Shown one piece after another: positions 1 to 11,254 of a DNA stretch of 64,000 nucleotides (the first letter of the stretch is position 1; the number at the start of each line of letters is the position of its first letter). The DNA is from Cryoendolithus antarcticus (taxonomy: Eukaryota > Ascomycota > Dothideomycetes > Cladosporiales > Cladosporiaceae): positions 1,206,294 through 1,270,293 of the forward strand of contig NAJO01000005.1 of assembly GCA_002077065.1 (NCBI GenBank), read 5' to 3'. Both the position numbers and the translations under genes were made by a program. The notes below the pieces were generated by a model, which was not told the DNA's origin, did not search any database, and saw only the letters and a list, made by a program, of their open reading frames with translations.

Positions 1-528
1 AGTCGCAACGTAGATCTGATTCGTGGGCGTACTGGGCACAGCTGGCTGCGTTGGTCGCGCAATTTTCGGGCCCGCAGCTACAGTAGGTACAGCCTTCATG
101 GTCGGCAACCTCGAGAGCAACCCTGGTGCAACTAGCACCTCTTTGCTCCCGTCTTGCATTGTTAACATAGATGGCGGAGGCGGTATGGGTGACACCGAGC
201 AACTTGTAATGCTGGCCGAGTGAGCATGGTAAGTCCGCAGAGTCTCCATAGCTGGCAGGCCAAGTACGTGTATGTTGCCGTCCTGCGTGCCGACGACCAT
301 CTTGTCGCCGGCCACACAGAAGGCCGTGGTAAAGTCACCATTGCGATAGACCCCAGCGACGCTCGCCGTGAGCTTCGCATACTTCAGCTTGGGTTCCTCA
401 TCCTCCTCTGGCTCCTCATCAGCCTGCTCGTCCTCCTCATTGACGATTGTATCGCCATCCTCGGGCTGAAGGAGCGATTCCTCGCGATCGTCCAGTTGCG
501 TGGGCGTCGCCGGCGGGACGGTGGACAT
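1..528 (-). CDS. VPS41: Vacuolar sorting protein 41 (HOPS subunit), N-terminal part
   Basis: 5' part of the gene; the frame is open from ATG at 528 to the left edge, so about 176 residues are visible. An acidic leader (around residues 25-45, many E/D) is followed by the start of a beta-propeller: VYRNGDFTTAF, VAGDKMVVGTQDGNIHV and TYHAHSASIT are the hallmark first blades of Vps41. Vps41 is the HOPS tethering subunit that binds Rab7/Ypt7 and AP-3 vesicles at the vacuole. The acidic N-terminus is usual in fungal orthologues. The gene shares a 245 bp divergent gap with the DUF155 gene at 774. The C-terminal clathrin-repeat and RING parts lie outside the window. Confidence 0.9.
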   Translation of the reverse strand, partial: MSTVPPATPTQLDDREESLLQPEDGDTIVNEEDEQADEEPEEDEEPKLKYAKLTASVAGVYRNGDFTTAFCVAGDKMVVGTQDGNIHVLGLPAMETLRTYHAHSASITSCSVSPIPPPPSMLTMQDGSKEVLVAPGLLSRLPTMKAVPTVAAGPKIARPTQPAVPSTPTNQIYVAT

Positions 529-773
529 GCTGTGTGTGAGAGCATGTCCTCTAGGTAGCGGCTATACAGCTGCACTGGAGGAATGCATGGGTGGTCGATT
601 TGTAGATGTGACTAAATGTGACTTGCTTAATGTATATGCCTTGGAAGCTTGGGGATGACGGAGGTGCATTGAGGTGCATTGAGGATGCGCACTAAACGGC
701 ACTCTGAAGAAAGCAACATTACATATTATAAATTATCTCACGTCAAGGATCAGACTTCAGCGAAGCATATACT

Positions 774-2099
774 ATGAGTGCTATCAATCGTACAGCGACC
801 TGGATCGCGTTCAATGATATATGCAAACGAGGTCTGGCCAGGCGTGAAGGCCTTTCGCGGCTGGCTACCCTCCGATCAACACCAACGCATTCACCTATCA
901 TTGCTACAACAGATACAGTCCAAAGGCATGCTTTGGGCTCCTCACATGTCTCAAGCTCAATAGATCTCGACGCTGGCAAGACCAAAGGCAAAGCAAAGCC
1001 AGTGCGATCTCACGCTGCCGCATCATCACTTCGACGCGTAGCAGCAGAGGCACAGCGATCACGGGAAAGCATCGTCAAGGGTCACGGGCGACGGAGAAGG
1101 ATCAATGCGCAGGCAGAAGCGAAAGATGTCACGGCATACTGCTCAGCTGAATCGTACTCCATTACTAAGGCTTGCGGATTGCTGGAAGCAGAAGGTTACG
1201 AAACTGATCCTCTCGAGACTGGACTGTACCCGCAGGTCCTGCACGTACGGGTACCGGCCACGCGATCAGCGACTGAGCCTGTTGCAGAACTAGGGCATGG
1301 TGATGTCTTCGTGTTCCCATCTGGCAGTGTGGTCTTCTGGGATGTCGACGAGAGTCTGGCCTTGAAAGTGGTGAATCGAGTGCTTCTTCCAGCCGCCGAG
1401 AACGTCCACAGAACCGAGGTTGAGGATTTCGAGTACCTTGTAGACGCCCACCGCGAGCATTCGGTGATTGTGGGGGACAAAATTGTGCTTGCGACCAAGC
1501 CGGCTTCCGGTGATGCCACCTCCGCCATTCATGAGAACCCAATTTCTACCACCCTAGCCAAGATCGCGTACTCTTCCGCACTGGCACGTTCGACGAAACT
1601 GGCAGCGCTGGAGAACAGCCTTTCGCACTATTTCAGCACGACACGTACCATCCCCTCCATCCTCTCCTCTGGCTCGCCACTTCGCTTTTCTCGCAGCTTC
1701 ATACTGCGCAAGACCGGCGAGCTACTCTCGATTCGCGCGCAGCTGAACCTCTATTCCGAGCTCACCGACTCCCTGCCCGACTTGTTCTGGGACTCCCCAC
1801 ACGAGCTCGGTCTGGAGTCGTATTACGAAGCCCTTGGCAGAGCGCTCGATGTAGGCGTTCGCATAAAGGTCTTGAACGAGAAGATGGACTATGCATCCGA
1901 GATCGCCGCGGTATTGCGCGAACGCTTGAGTGAGAAGCATAGTACCGGGTTGGAGTGGCTGATCATTGGCCTCATTAGCATCGAGGTGGCCTTTGATATC
2001 TGGGAGATCGCCCATGAGCAGGCCGTCAGTCGAGACGACGACCGGACGCGCGTTTTACTGGAAACATGGCTCGAGACGCAGGTGGCAGTCAAGCGCTGA
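774..2099 (+). CDS. RMND1/DUF155 family mitochondrial protein (Mrx10-like)
   Basis: Single-exon 441-residue protein starting at ATG 774. The first ~110 residues are basic and Ser/Thr-rich, as in a mitochondrial presequence. The DUF155 core runs from about 165 to 400: GDVFVFPSGSVVFWDVDE, then a helical region with a conserved Y-x-x-LG stretch. A single hydrophobic helix near the C-terminus (GLEWLIIGLISIEVAFDIW) fits the inner-membrane anchor of the family. Human RMND1 and yeast YDR282C/Mrx10 belong here and support mitochondrial translation; the yeast paralogues Rmd1/Rmd8 are meiotic or vacuolar. The leader favours the mitochondrial branch. An AT-rich TATA-like stretch lies about 40 bp upstream. 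Confidence 0.85.
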   Translation: MSAINRTATWIAFNDICKRGLARREGLSRLATLRSTPTHSPIIATTDTVQRHALGSSHVSSSIDLDAGKTKGKAKPVRSHAAASSLRRVAAEAQRSRESIVKGHGRRRRINAQAEAKDVTAYCSAESYSITKACGLLEAEGYETDPLETGLYPQVLHVRVPATRSATEPVAELGHGDVFVFPSGSVVFWDVDESLALKVVNRVLLPAAENVHRTEVEDFEYLVDAHREHSVIVGDKIVLATKPASGDATSAIHENPISTTLAKIAYSSALARSTKLAALENSLSHYFSTTRTIPSILSSGSPLRFSRSFILRKTGELLSIRAQLNLYSELTDSLPDLFWDSPHELGLESYYEALGRALDVGVRIKVLNEKMDYASEIAAVLRERLSEKHSTGLEWLIIGLISIEVAFDIWEIAHEQAVSRDDDRTRVLLETWLETQVAVKR

Positions 2100-2259
2100 A
2101 GTCACCGTACATGAAAGCATAATAATACCCTACTCCAAATTAGCACTTCGTAGTGTGTTGTACAGGCAGCTCCACTCTACTTACGTGTTCGATCTCCGTC
2201 CCAAAGCAACATTCGAGGCGTCTCATCTGAGACCAGCTGCAATCCATGCTTCACCCCCA

Positions 2260-3932
2260 TCAGACGTGTTGTCGCTCGCTCGCCTCGCCGTGAAGCTCGT
2301 CGCCGGCAAGCAGGGGCTCGTCCTCGTACTCAGCTTCATCGGTCGCTCGACTTCTCGAAGGTGGCAGTGTAGGACTCTCCGAAAGATGGACCGCATGGCT
2401 GGGAAGCGTGTCAAGCTTCACGGTCTCCTCGACCTTCTCCTCGCCACTCTTAGAGAACCAGTTATCGACTGACCGCGCTAGCCGCGTGCTGGGCGCATCA
2501 ATAAGCACCTCGCCCCAGTGCGATACCAGAAACGTGAGCGGGACCATGACCAGAAGCAGAATCAGGTAGATGAGGAATGTGATACACCTGAAGGCGAAGT
2601 TCCCGCCCACTTTGCCGTCCCCAGCCTTCGAAAAGTCGATGTACCCGGTCCGGCCGAATGGCTTGTACACTGCTTCGGTCAAAGGCTGTCCCACAAGATT
2701 GAGCACCACTCGGTGAAGCAGATAAAGCATATAGCTTATCCTTCCCATATACCGCATCAAAGGAAGTTCGAAGAATTTTCTCGCCAGCGGGAGATGGGCA
2801 CAGCTGGTCACGCACAGTATGCCAGCCCAGCACCACCACAGGCGCAAGCCGCCCTCATGTTCCTCCCAGGCCTTCGGTACAAGTCGATCCAGCCAATCGT
2901 AACCGTGTCGATCGTAGTATTCCCTTGCCTTCGGAGGTATGCCAGCCATGAGAAGTCCCACAATTAGTACGAGCACCCAGACTGTTCGAACCAAAAAGCT
3001 TGAATCATGGCCGAGCTGGGCGAAGCCGCCTCGGGCTACGACGTAATTTGCGAACAGAACTCCTGTGGCGAACAACCAGAAATCCCACTGAGCAGCTATG
3101 TGAGCCGTTACTGCTAGTAAGAGCAGCACCGCGGTGCGTTTTCTTTGGCTGTTGCATCGACTGACACCTAGTACAGTAAGATAGACGAGTAAAGAGCCTG
3201 CATACTCGTGTGGGATCGTCCACATCGTCCAGTCGTATTTATGGATGTATTGACTGTCATCTCGATTGATCGTGAACGGGTTGGCGAAAATTGCACTATA
3301 CTTGATGAAGTCCCAGACTTGCATGTAGAGGTACTTCTCGATAGTGATGGTGATATTGCCGCGAAGTCCTACACGGAGTTCTAGCATTTGCCAGAAGGCT
3401 ACAGCCTGCGAAATTGTCAGCACACAGAAGATTTTGATTCAGATATTGCTCATACAAAACAAGGTAGGTACAGCCGGATCCAGCGGCGGAACACAGATGA
3501 GCCGAGCGACGAGCCAAGTGCACTCGTCTGCCCTTGTCGCATGCTGCGCAGCGAGCCCCAACTCAGCACGAATCCCGACAGGATGAAGAAGATAGCGACC
3601 TGAGCATGGCCTGATGAGAACCAGACTCGTAGAATGGGAAGTCTCCATATATCATGCAGCGGCGCCCTAGGGTTGTCAGGTCCGCCCTGAGTCCGTACAT
3701 CGTTGGCGCCGAAAGGAGCATCGTAAGTCCACGCTCTCCAGAAAGTAAGGCCAAAATGCCCTATCATCACTAGGAATGCCGAAACACCACGAAGTCCATC
3801 CAGCCAGGCGGTATCCCGTGTGGACTTCTCGGGAGGCCATCCTGTCAGGTTACGGAGGGTGAGCGCGTGCCAGATGGTCGGCAGCAATGCGCGCAGCCGT
3901 GAGCCAAGGCTCTTGCGATTTGCGACTGTCAT
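2260..3932 (-). CDS. Membrane acyltransferase 3 (OafA/NodX-like) family protein
   Basis: Two exons, 3932-3456 and 3405-2260, about 540 residues. The 50 bp intron (3455-3406) begins GTATGA, has branch TGCTGAC and ends GCAG, and joins in frame. Family signs are the N-terminal DTAWLDGLRGVSAFLVMIGH, where an H follows the first membrane helix, FFILSGFVLSWG, RRWIRLYLPC, then about ten hydrophobic segments and the late MRYMGRISYMLYLLHR. Such proteins move acyl groups onto sugars, lipids or secondary metabolites in membranes; the substrate here cannot be told. An in-frame ATG at 4022 would add 30 low-complexity residues; the start at 3932, right before the conserved part, is preferred. Convergent with the DUF155 gene. 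Confidence 0.85.
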
Positions 3933-4429
3933 GTTGTTACCTGTATTCGATGGTCGTACTGAGACGCTTGCAAAGCGACATCTGAACGTAGGGGGCGAGA
4001 TGCAGTCGCTAGTTGGGATCATGCCGGCCGAGGTTTGGCGGCGGGTGATGGCGTTTGAGTTTCGGGCCTGCAAGCACTCAAAACTCTATCTGCGCAGAGT
4101 TGCGCACACGCAACCGCATTTCACATGCCCAATCTAATATGTTGGTCATGTGTCAGAGTGTTCTTGCGTAGCTAGTTCACACGAGCAAAGCTTGCCACGC
4201 GATAATGACATGACTGGCGCAGTCAATCAAGCGATCCACGTTCGCGACTGTCCAAGGTTGCTTCATTTCAGCGGGGCAGGGTGAACATCTTGAGGAGCTT
4301 AAGAAGACGTGACAATAATTGTAGCCGCATCATCCGCGTAAAGCGACACTGTATGGTATCTGGGCGCAGTATTCTCTCCCACTTGTCTCGATTGTCTATT
4401 AGGCGTCGTTGTGCAGTTCAGTTGGAAAG
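3933..4429. other. Intergenic, divergent promoter region
   Basis: About 500 bases between the starts of the acyltransferase and tubulin cofactor C genes. The open frame entering it on the minus strand from 4073 begins with TTG, not ATG. I see no other coding signal or RNA gene here. Confidence 0.5.
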
Positions 4430-5622
4430 ATGGCTGCCATGGCCGGCGTCGACAGTGAGGCGACACAGCTTTCACCACCGGAGAGATTCTTCAGATACTT
4501 CCAGCACGAGGTGACCGGTCAGCAGTCTCATATGAGTGTTGACGTTTGAGTAATTGACATTCCACAGCCCTCCAGGATCAGATGCTTAGACTTGACAACA
4601 CCGGCATCTCCGGCGGCGAAAGAGCAGACGCAGCAGATCACTGCTTGGCAGGTATTGCACGCCTTTCGAATGAGGTAAAGGATGCGTCGTCGTACATCCC
4701 CGCGTATGATCAACGCACCTATTCAGAAGCTATCAAGGCACTTTCGAAGAAGCTCGAGGATTCACGGCAACGAGCAATCCCGAAGCAAAAATTCTCATTC
4801 CGATCTTCGACTTTCACGACGCGAAAGAATGAGTCCGCGATAAGCTTGAACGACGCAGCAAAACGAGCGAAGGAACAGCTTCCCGGTCACGCATCAGAAA
4901 CCTCAACCGACTCCAGCTTTGCAACAACACCCATCTACCCTGTCTCCCCTGCCCCGGAAATTGTCCAGGATGGCGACAGTGCAACTCCGGCAGCTTCAGC
5001 GCCCTCCTCTTCTGACGCCGCACGAGCTCGTACGATGTCCTTCTCGCAAAGTACCTCAGTCACTATCAACAACCACCAGGGTCAGCACATCATTCTGCCT
5101 CCCTCGGCAAGTCACGCGACCAGCTCGGGTACTTTATCGAACCTACGACGATGTGTGATCGACATGTCAACGCCAACATCCAGAGGTCACGCATTCGCTG
5201 GCTTGACCCTGAGAAATATCAGTGATAGTCTCATAATCTGCGGCCACGTTGACGGTGCGGCACACGTGACTAATGTGACCAATTCAATCCTCGTCGTTGC
5301 CAGTCGCCAGCTTAGACTTCATGAGAGTCAGAACTGTGATGTTTACTTGCATGCCGCTGGCAGACCGATCATAGAGGACTGCAAGGATGTGCGCTTCGCG
5401 CCATTGCCCGATATATTCCTCAGCGATGCGGATCGAATGATTCAGAATCAGTGGGATGCTGTCGATGACTTCAAATGGCTGAGCGCGGAGCCCAGCCCGA
5501 ATTGGCAAGTGTTGGAGGAGAGCAGGCGCATCCGTGCTTCAGTCTGGCAGGAAGTCATACCCGGTGGGCCAGCGTTCGGCGCTGCTGACATACTAAACAC
5601 TGTCAAAGTTGGCGGCGCATGA
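4430..5622 (+). CDS. TBCC: Tubulin-binding cofactor C (TBCC domain)
   Basis: Two exons, 4430-4517 and 4568-5622, about 380 residues. The 50 bp intron has an unusual donor, GTCAGC, and ends CACAG. Joining there gives RFFRYFQHEVTALQDQM, the expected helical N-terminus of the family, which supports the call. Then come a spectrin-like helical segment (GGERADAADHCLAGIARL, SYIPAYDQRTY), a Ser/Thr-rich linker, and the C-terminal beta-helix CARP/TBCC domain (about 195-300, with NCDVYLHAAGRPIIEDC). TBCC acts with cofactors D and E as a GTPase-activating factor releasing assembled alpha/beta-tubulin. The arginine finger lies in the beta-helix and was not pinned down. Two close in-frame ATGs, 4430 and 4439, are possible. 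Confidence 0.9.
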
Positions 5623-5788
5623 CCTACATATGGCAAGAGTTGATCGCCAAACTCCGAGCGTTGCACCGTCTAAGGTCAAGCTCACTTCTCGGCCAGACAG
5701 TGGGAAGTCGTAGGTTGGGTTCACGCGGCTTTTACCAAGCAGCCTGTATGCCATGATATGTACAATAGCAAAAGCAAACGGACTGCGC

Positions 5789-6270
5789 TCATTTCGTTGT
5801 ACTGCTCGGCGTGACTGCAAAGGTTGGCCGTACGAATCTGGAGCAGATGGTCAGTCTCCAGCGCCTCGCCTCTATGAGTGAAATTACCGTACCGATCATT
5901 GTTGTACACCTTCGATTCACCGCCCAACAGCTCCCTTTCCCTTGCCTTATCCGCCAAATGCCTCCGTACTAGATCCCGATCCTCCTCTGCCTGTAGCACC
6001 GGAATGAGATGTATCCGTGACCACATTTTCTCCCGTGCAAGCTCACTGCGTGAGCGCTGGTCAGTACTCCGGTCTTTGCAAACGTCCTCTCTCTACCGTT
6101 TTGAGCACCTACTTCTGCTCTCTTATGCCCTGACCAACCCGATAGAAGCCGTATGTCATCACAACACCCATCGCGACCAGGTAATAGGCGGGTTTGAAGC
6201 CCCGGGCAGGCAGGTTGCGGCGGTACTGGACGGGCTCGTAGCCGCCAACTGGCGGCATATCTTGAGGCAT
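5789..6270 (-). CDS. NDUFA13: Complex I subunit B16.6 / NDUFA13 (GRIM-19)
   Basis: Three exons, 6270-6113, 6045-5893 and 5837-5789, about 119 residues. Introns are 67 bp (6112-6046, GTAGGT..GCAG) and 55 bp (5892-5838, GTACGG..CCAG). Joined protein: MPQDMPPVGGYEPVQYRRNL, one membrane helix (YYLVAMGVVMTYGFY), GIREQNELAREKMWSR, LIPVLQAEEDRDLVRRHLAD, and the conserved tail DRFVRPTFAVTP. This is the accessory membrane-arm subunit of mitochondrial NADH dehydrogenase. The frame is open upstream to 6405, but the family start MPQDMPP is at 6270. Divergent with TRM10 (220 bp gap) and convergent with TBCC. Confidence 0.93.
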
Positions 6271-6490
6271 GTTGGCGGCTTCTTGGGAAATAGTACGAAA
6301 GTGAAGTCGCTGGCAAGACAGCAGACAAATGTGCGATTGGCGAGCAAGGGTGATGTACATGTAGGAGCCCAAGCTGTCAGATGAGGTCTTGGCAATGTTA
6401 CGCATGATTCAGGAAGGTTTATGCATCTGACTCTCTTTCGACATCACTTTCAAAAAGTCTCACGGAATACACATTCGCGATTGTATCAAG

Positions 6491-7693
6491 ATGGAGGGAT
6501 CGGAGAGACCTAGTAAAATGCGCAAGATCAGTCACGATGCTGCTGAGGTTCTGGAAACGCCGAAACCCCTACTTGGTGCAGATCTCGCAGATGAGCAGAC
6601 GGTTCACGAAGGAAATGCTATCAGTCAGAAGTCGCCCAGTGATGGGCAAAATGACGAAGGCAATGACCCGGGTTCGATTGGAGCAGACCTGGACGGTGAG
6701 TCCTTCCCGGCTCCGCTCGACACGGCTCCCTCGCTAGAAGGCGTCACGAGCGAAGCCAACCCCATGTCCAAAAACCAGCTGAAGAAGCTTCGTAAGAAGC
6801 AGGAGTGGGAATCGAAGCGCGACGAACGCAAGACGATTCGCAAGGAGAAGCTCATCGCCAAGCGTCTGCGTAAGAAGGATGCTTACGACAAGGCCATTGC
6901 CGAAGGTGGTAGTATTGCCACTCCGGAGAGAAAGGAGATCAAACAGCGCGCTGTCCAGCTACCTGTCACTATTCTGATCGACTGTGACTTCGACGACCTC
7001 ATGCGAGATAACGAGCGCATCTCGCTCGGTGGGCAAATCACACGGTCGTATTCGGATAACAAAGGCAGCACTTACCGTGCCCATCTGACCGTCTGCTCCT
7101 TCCTCGGAAAGCTCAGGGAGCGTTTCGATGGTATCATGGGAGGAGTCTACAAGAATTATAGAGGCACCAGGTTCCTCGAGCAGGACTTTGTCGATGTTGC
7201 TGAGCAAGCTAGGGAGTGGATGGGCGATGTGGGAGGTGGCGACCTGAAAGGAGCATTCGAGAAGTATGCTGACAGCGACCACGAGTTACTACGAGAGCAG
7301 GGCGAGGTGGTCTACCTGTCGTCCGAGGCTGAAGACACGCTCACCGAACTCAAGCCCTACAGTACCTACATCATCGGTGGGCTTGTCGACAAGAATCGAG
7401 AAAAAGGCATATGCTACAAGCGTGCCACGCAACGTGGCTTGCGTACCGCAAAGCTGCCAATCGGTGATTACCTGGAGATGTCGAGTCGTAAGGTGCTGGC
7501 CACCAACCATGTTAACGAGATCATGCTCAAGTGGCTGGAGTGCGGCGACTGGGGTGACGCGTTCATGAAGGTCATCCCGAAGCGAAAGGGAGGCAAACTT
7601 CGAAGTGGTGGTCAGCCAAGCGAAGGTTCGGAGTGCGAGTCCGATGCAGAGACTTGTGATGCAGCTGCGCCCGTAGCCATTGTCGCTGAGTGA
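6491..7693 (+). CDS. TRM10: tRNA (guanine-9-N1)-methyltransferase Trm10
   Basis: Single exon, 400 residues, ATG at 6491. Acidic leader to about 95, then a Lys/Arg-rich helix beginning MSKNQLKKLRKKQEWESK that binds tRNA. The SPOUT methyltransferase core runs from about 155 to 355: VTILIDCDFDDLM, STYIIGGLVDKNREKG, ATQRGLRTAKLPIGDYL and LATNHVNEIMLKW are the signature strings of the family. Trm10 methylates N1 of G9 in tRNAs using S-adenosylmethionine. The acidic C-terminal tail is poorly conserved. Neighbours: divergent with GRIM-19, convergent with the HIT gene 300 bp downstream. Confidence 0.95.
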   Translation: MEGSERPSKMRKISHDAAEVLETPKPLLGADLADEQTVHEGNAISQKSPSDGQNDEGNDPGSIGADLDGESFPAPLDTAPSLEGVTSEANPMSKNQLKKLRKKQEWESKRDERKTIRKEKLIAKRLRKKDAYDKAIAEGGSIATPERKEIKQRAVQLPVTILIDCDFDDLMRDNERISLGGQITRSYSDNKGSTYRAHLTVCSFLGKLRERFDGIMGGVYKNYRGTRFLEQDFVDVAEQAREWMGDVGGGDLKGAFEKYADSDHELLREQGEVVYLSSEAEDTLTELKPYSTYIIGGLVDKNREKGICYKRATQRGLRTAKLPIGDYLEMSSRKVLATNHVNEIMLKWLECGDWGDAFMKVIPKRKGGKLRSGGQPSEGSECESDAETCDAAAPVAIVAE

Positions 7694-7993
7694 TGTACTA
7701 CATCGGCCCTCGTCTTGATCTGCAGAGCTTGGTGTGCTCGAGTCATGTGTCGTTGATCTCCAGCAGACTACACATCAGTAAAACTTTGCTCCGTCAAGAC
7801 AGTGTGCGATGTGTCTCTTTCCAGTCTCGATCAACAAAATTGCATCGGTGATGTGTGGACAGCGGCTCGAGCTCGATATGCAGGGCCATGTTTCACAGCA
7901 TGTATCGACAAGTACAGCTTAACCTCTCCTGTCGTCTCGTTGGTGAGGCCATCTACATCCGACCTCCAGGCAAATTCTCCAGCCCGCATACGC

Positions 7994-8622
7994 CTACATC
8001 TTCGCCTTCAGCTCCTCCAGCAGCTTCGTGAGCTTGTCCTTGCTGACGCTCTGCTGCGGCCAATTGATTCCTAAGCCTTCCTGTTCGTTCGGCTTCGGGA
8101 TCATATGCACTTCATGCAAGTCAGTATTGACATCTCCTGACTGGGTAACGAGGCTGAGCAGACCATGTACGTGATCAACGACCTGATGGGCCAGTTTCCC
8201 GTTGTTCTGCAGGATATTGTAATTCTCTGCGCCTGAGGCTAAGGCAATCTTCTTTGCAACGGGCAATAGCTCTTGCAGGCTATCATCGGGGATATCTGCA
8301 AGCTTCGCGCCTGCCTCGCAGGTTAGATGAGGGCGGCAGACATGGGCGGCACGAGTGTGATTTAGCACTCACCATGGAATTTGGGTATGACGAGCTGAGA
8401 GAGATGAAAGTGAGTGTGGGACTCGAACGGAGAGGGAGGATGCCTACCGCATGTCCATAGCTTAATGGATTGATGTCGAGGAAGGCGAACGTTCTATCAC
8501 TCTCGAACACTTTCATGGATGGGATCTCGCCTGCATGGAGAAGACTTAGTCTCAGCCACACCGGTCGCGTGGCGGGCGCGATCACCTTTGATGATCTTGC
8601 AGAAGATACATGAGGCAGCCAT
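7994..8622 (-). CDS. HNT1: HINT-type histidine triad nucleotide hydrolase
   Basis: Five exons: 8622-8586, 8530-8448, 8394-8373, 8310-8164, 8109-7994, giving about 134 residues. Introns are 55, 53, 62 and 54 bp. The joined protein reads ASCIFCKIIKGEIPSMKVFE, FLDINPLSYGHALVIPKFHG, AKLADIPDDSL, then the triad HVHVHMIPKP, and ends in a Leu/Lys-rich helix. HINT proteins hydrolyse adenosine phosphoramidates. Intron 4 (8163-8110) has a weak donor, GTCTGC, but a good branch (TACTGAC) and acceptor (GAAG), and only its removal restores HxHxHxx. This intron is a multiple of three without a stop, see findings. Convergent with TRM10. Confidence 0.9.
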
Positions 8623-9948
8623 GGTGGATGCCTGTGATCGGTATGAGCGTATGAGATCGGGTCTAGTGTACGTGATCGATGACTGAGAAATGTGAATGGC
8701 CGGCGGAGTCAAATGTTGCACAAAGGTGGGGTTGTCGAAGCGCTCAAGATGGCATTGCTTGGCAGTCGAACTTCCCATGATCGAACGGTCGTACCACATA
8801 GATGATCACAAGAATAACATCACTGTTGCGAGGTCTTAGAGATCCGAAGGAATAGAACAGGAGCGCAGACACTGTCACGCGCCGCGGTAAGGACGCCAAC
8901 ACGACTTCGATGGTCTAGCAAGCTGTAGGAGCTGGACTTCACGAAGCACTGGCCCTTCGCGATGCAACAAATTCAGTAGCGATGCGTATGTATCGAAGCG
9001 AGCTGTGCAGGCGGGACCGTTGACTACCCGGCTAAACCCTCCGAATTGTCAAGCCCGTTGGGTCGGTTGGCACGCGGTCTAGTCAACGAGTGGTCCTGCA
9101 CCCTGGCCTGGCGCTGGTCCGTCGACATCTATGGTTCCGGGTCAGGCTAGACCACGAATTTCAGTGCACATCGTACGGGCCATCGCCAGAGCGGCTAGGA
9201 CGAGCAACGAAAATGACGTGTAATTGAGCCAAATCGCAGACCTTGTCAGGAGACATGTTCTCGGGTATGCCGCCCTGTTGCCGAATACACGCCGAGGGCC
9301 CTATCTCACACTCTTGCGCCTGCATACGTCTGTACCGGGGCCTGCGCCTGAGTAATATGGTCCATTCAGCGTGGCTGTGATGTAGCCGGACTACTGTCGC
9401 CAGACCAATGACCACCACTGGGGAACGTGGGCATAGTACCTTTTTCACGATCGGCCTGCGGGCGCCTGGATCGCAGGTCCCTCACAGCCCGCCCAAGCAG
9501 GATGTTACATAAGTCATGGACCAAACTCGGTGGACCGCGTTAACAGGAGGTATGCTAAAGTGATAGCTGGATGTGTCGTAATTGGTGAACCTGGATATCG
9601 CAATCTCACATACCGATGCAAGCCTGCGGTACGGGCACCTCACCTGCTTCCGCGAGATCATCAGCGCCTCATATCTGCTCCAATGTGTAGACTGCGTTGG
9701 TCGCGGCGCCACATGCGCTTAGTAGACTTCGGCTCGAGCAGTACGGAGGCGAGATGTCTACTATAAGATCGCTGGTGTCACCACGGGTAGAGACCTAGAC
9801 CGCCAACCCGGATCATTCACTTGGTCGTACACGACACAATCGTTTTCGCTTTGTTACATGCCCCTGCTATTGGGGATCGTGGGATGCTGTGCGTTTGCGT
9901 TGTGTGACCGTGGTTTGATTTGTCTACTCGGCGTATCTGACATCTTGC
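8623..9948. other. Gene-poor stretch, nothing recognised
   Basis: About 1.3 kb between the HIT gene and the RRM gene. All open frames are short (under 100 residues), mostly start at non-ATG codons and carry no motif I know. No tRNA cloverleaf, repeat or mobile element is apparent. Confidence 0.5.
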
Positions 9949-11254
9949 ATGACGATGGCGAGCGCCCCTAGTGTTACATCCGCCGGTCGATCGGAGACCG
10001 ACGAAATGTTTTTCATGACTGTTTGCGGCGTTAGTGTGTATCAAAACACTCAAGACAGTCACTCGCTGACCGGCTCAAGCTTCCTAGGGAGTATAATTGG
10101 CAACGCCTCAAAGATCTTGTGCGAAATTACGCATCGCATAGTGTATGGGTCGATCTGCCACGCACTCAAGGTGGTGCCACCGTCGCATTAATCAAAGGCA
10201 TACATCGCACCGAAGAAGCACTACGCATATTTGGTGAGTAGGGAAAGCAGGTGTTCAGGCCTTTACTGATCCGATTCCAGGCGGCTTGTACAGAGAGTTC
10301 GGTGAGAACAATTCGCAGATTCACCTATACAAAGAGGGCACCCACTACAAACCATGGCGATGTACCTGCAGCGCGGACTTCCGCACATGTCGGCTGGCAT
10401 CGTCAAGGCAGGCTGCCGAACTATTGCGCACCCCTCCAAACGCACCCGTGGGTATAGCACCTCCCAGTGGCTGGTCGCAGCCAAGCGTAAGCTTCCAGGA
10501 CAGGAGTCGTTACCCACCGACCCCCGACACATCGCCCAGTTCTGCGGATGTGGATAGCCTCGCTGATGGGATCACGGCTATGCAGGTCAACCCCCAGCGT
10601 GTAGTCATTGTGAGACTTTGCCATATTGCCTACGGCCCGGATGAAGCAATGGCTGCGACTGCAAAGGAGAGACTTGCAGAGTTCATTCGAAACGCGGCCC
10701 CCAGCGCTCAAGAGTGCATCAGGTCCATCGTGCTACAAACCAGGCAGACGATTCAATCGAGAAGTACAGCACAGCCAACTCCAGTGTACATGGCCACCAC
10801 TGGAGGCACGCTGGTCAATGCGAGTCAAGGCGTCGTCAGAACTGAGCAGCGCGGCATCTTCGTCAGCGGCATTGCCTTCAGCGCTAGCACCAGAGAAGTG
10901 AAGGATTTCTTCTCGCACGCTGGCATCGTCACTCGTTGTGAGCTACAAAAAGACGCCAGGACGGGCAAATCAAAGGGTCGTGCTACAGTCCACTACACCT
11001 CGCCTGTAGACGCGGCCAGAGCCATCACCATGTACGATGGCCGGAACTTCAAGGACTTGCGATTGAGTGTACGTGGCGACAGGGATGCGGTGCCCGTTTC
11101 CGTGGCTGCTCCACGTGGTGGTGGCTCCAATGCAAGCTCGTCGAGCGCTACAAGCAGTGCCGCACGCGCGCGCAGTAACGGCACATCGCTTAGCAGAAGC
11201 GATAGCAATGCTGGGCCCATCATCGCGAACGGCAGCACCTCCACCAGAGCATGA
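9949..11254 (+). CDS. RNA-binding protein with two RRM-like domains
   Basis: Three exons, 9949-10029, 10080-10233 and 10281-11254, about 402 residues. Intron 1 (10030-10079, GTTAGT, branch GCTGAC, acceptor CAAG) joins VCG to LPREYNWQRLKDLVRNYASH, which reads as a degenerate N-terminal RRM; intron 2 (10234-10280) is GTGAGT..CCAG. A canonical RRM lies at about 269-345: RGIFVSGIAFSAS (RNP2-like) and KSKGRATVHYTSP (RNP1-like). The tail is Ser/Ala/Arg-rich and probably disordered. The domain pair suggests an RNA-binding regulator, but target and orthologue are not recognised. The simple open frame begins with TTG at 10286, so the upstream exons are needed for an ATG. Confidence 0.75.

Noticed and set aside
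655..685. Short tandem GAGGTGCATT repeat
   Set aside because: Two copies only, next to a degenerate third; too short to be a notable element.
3933..4073. Extended acyltransferase N-terminus
   Set aside because: The frame starts at TTG 4073; ATG 4022 is possible but adds a low-complexity leader unlike the family.
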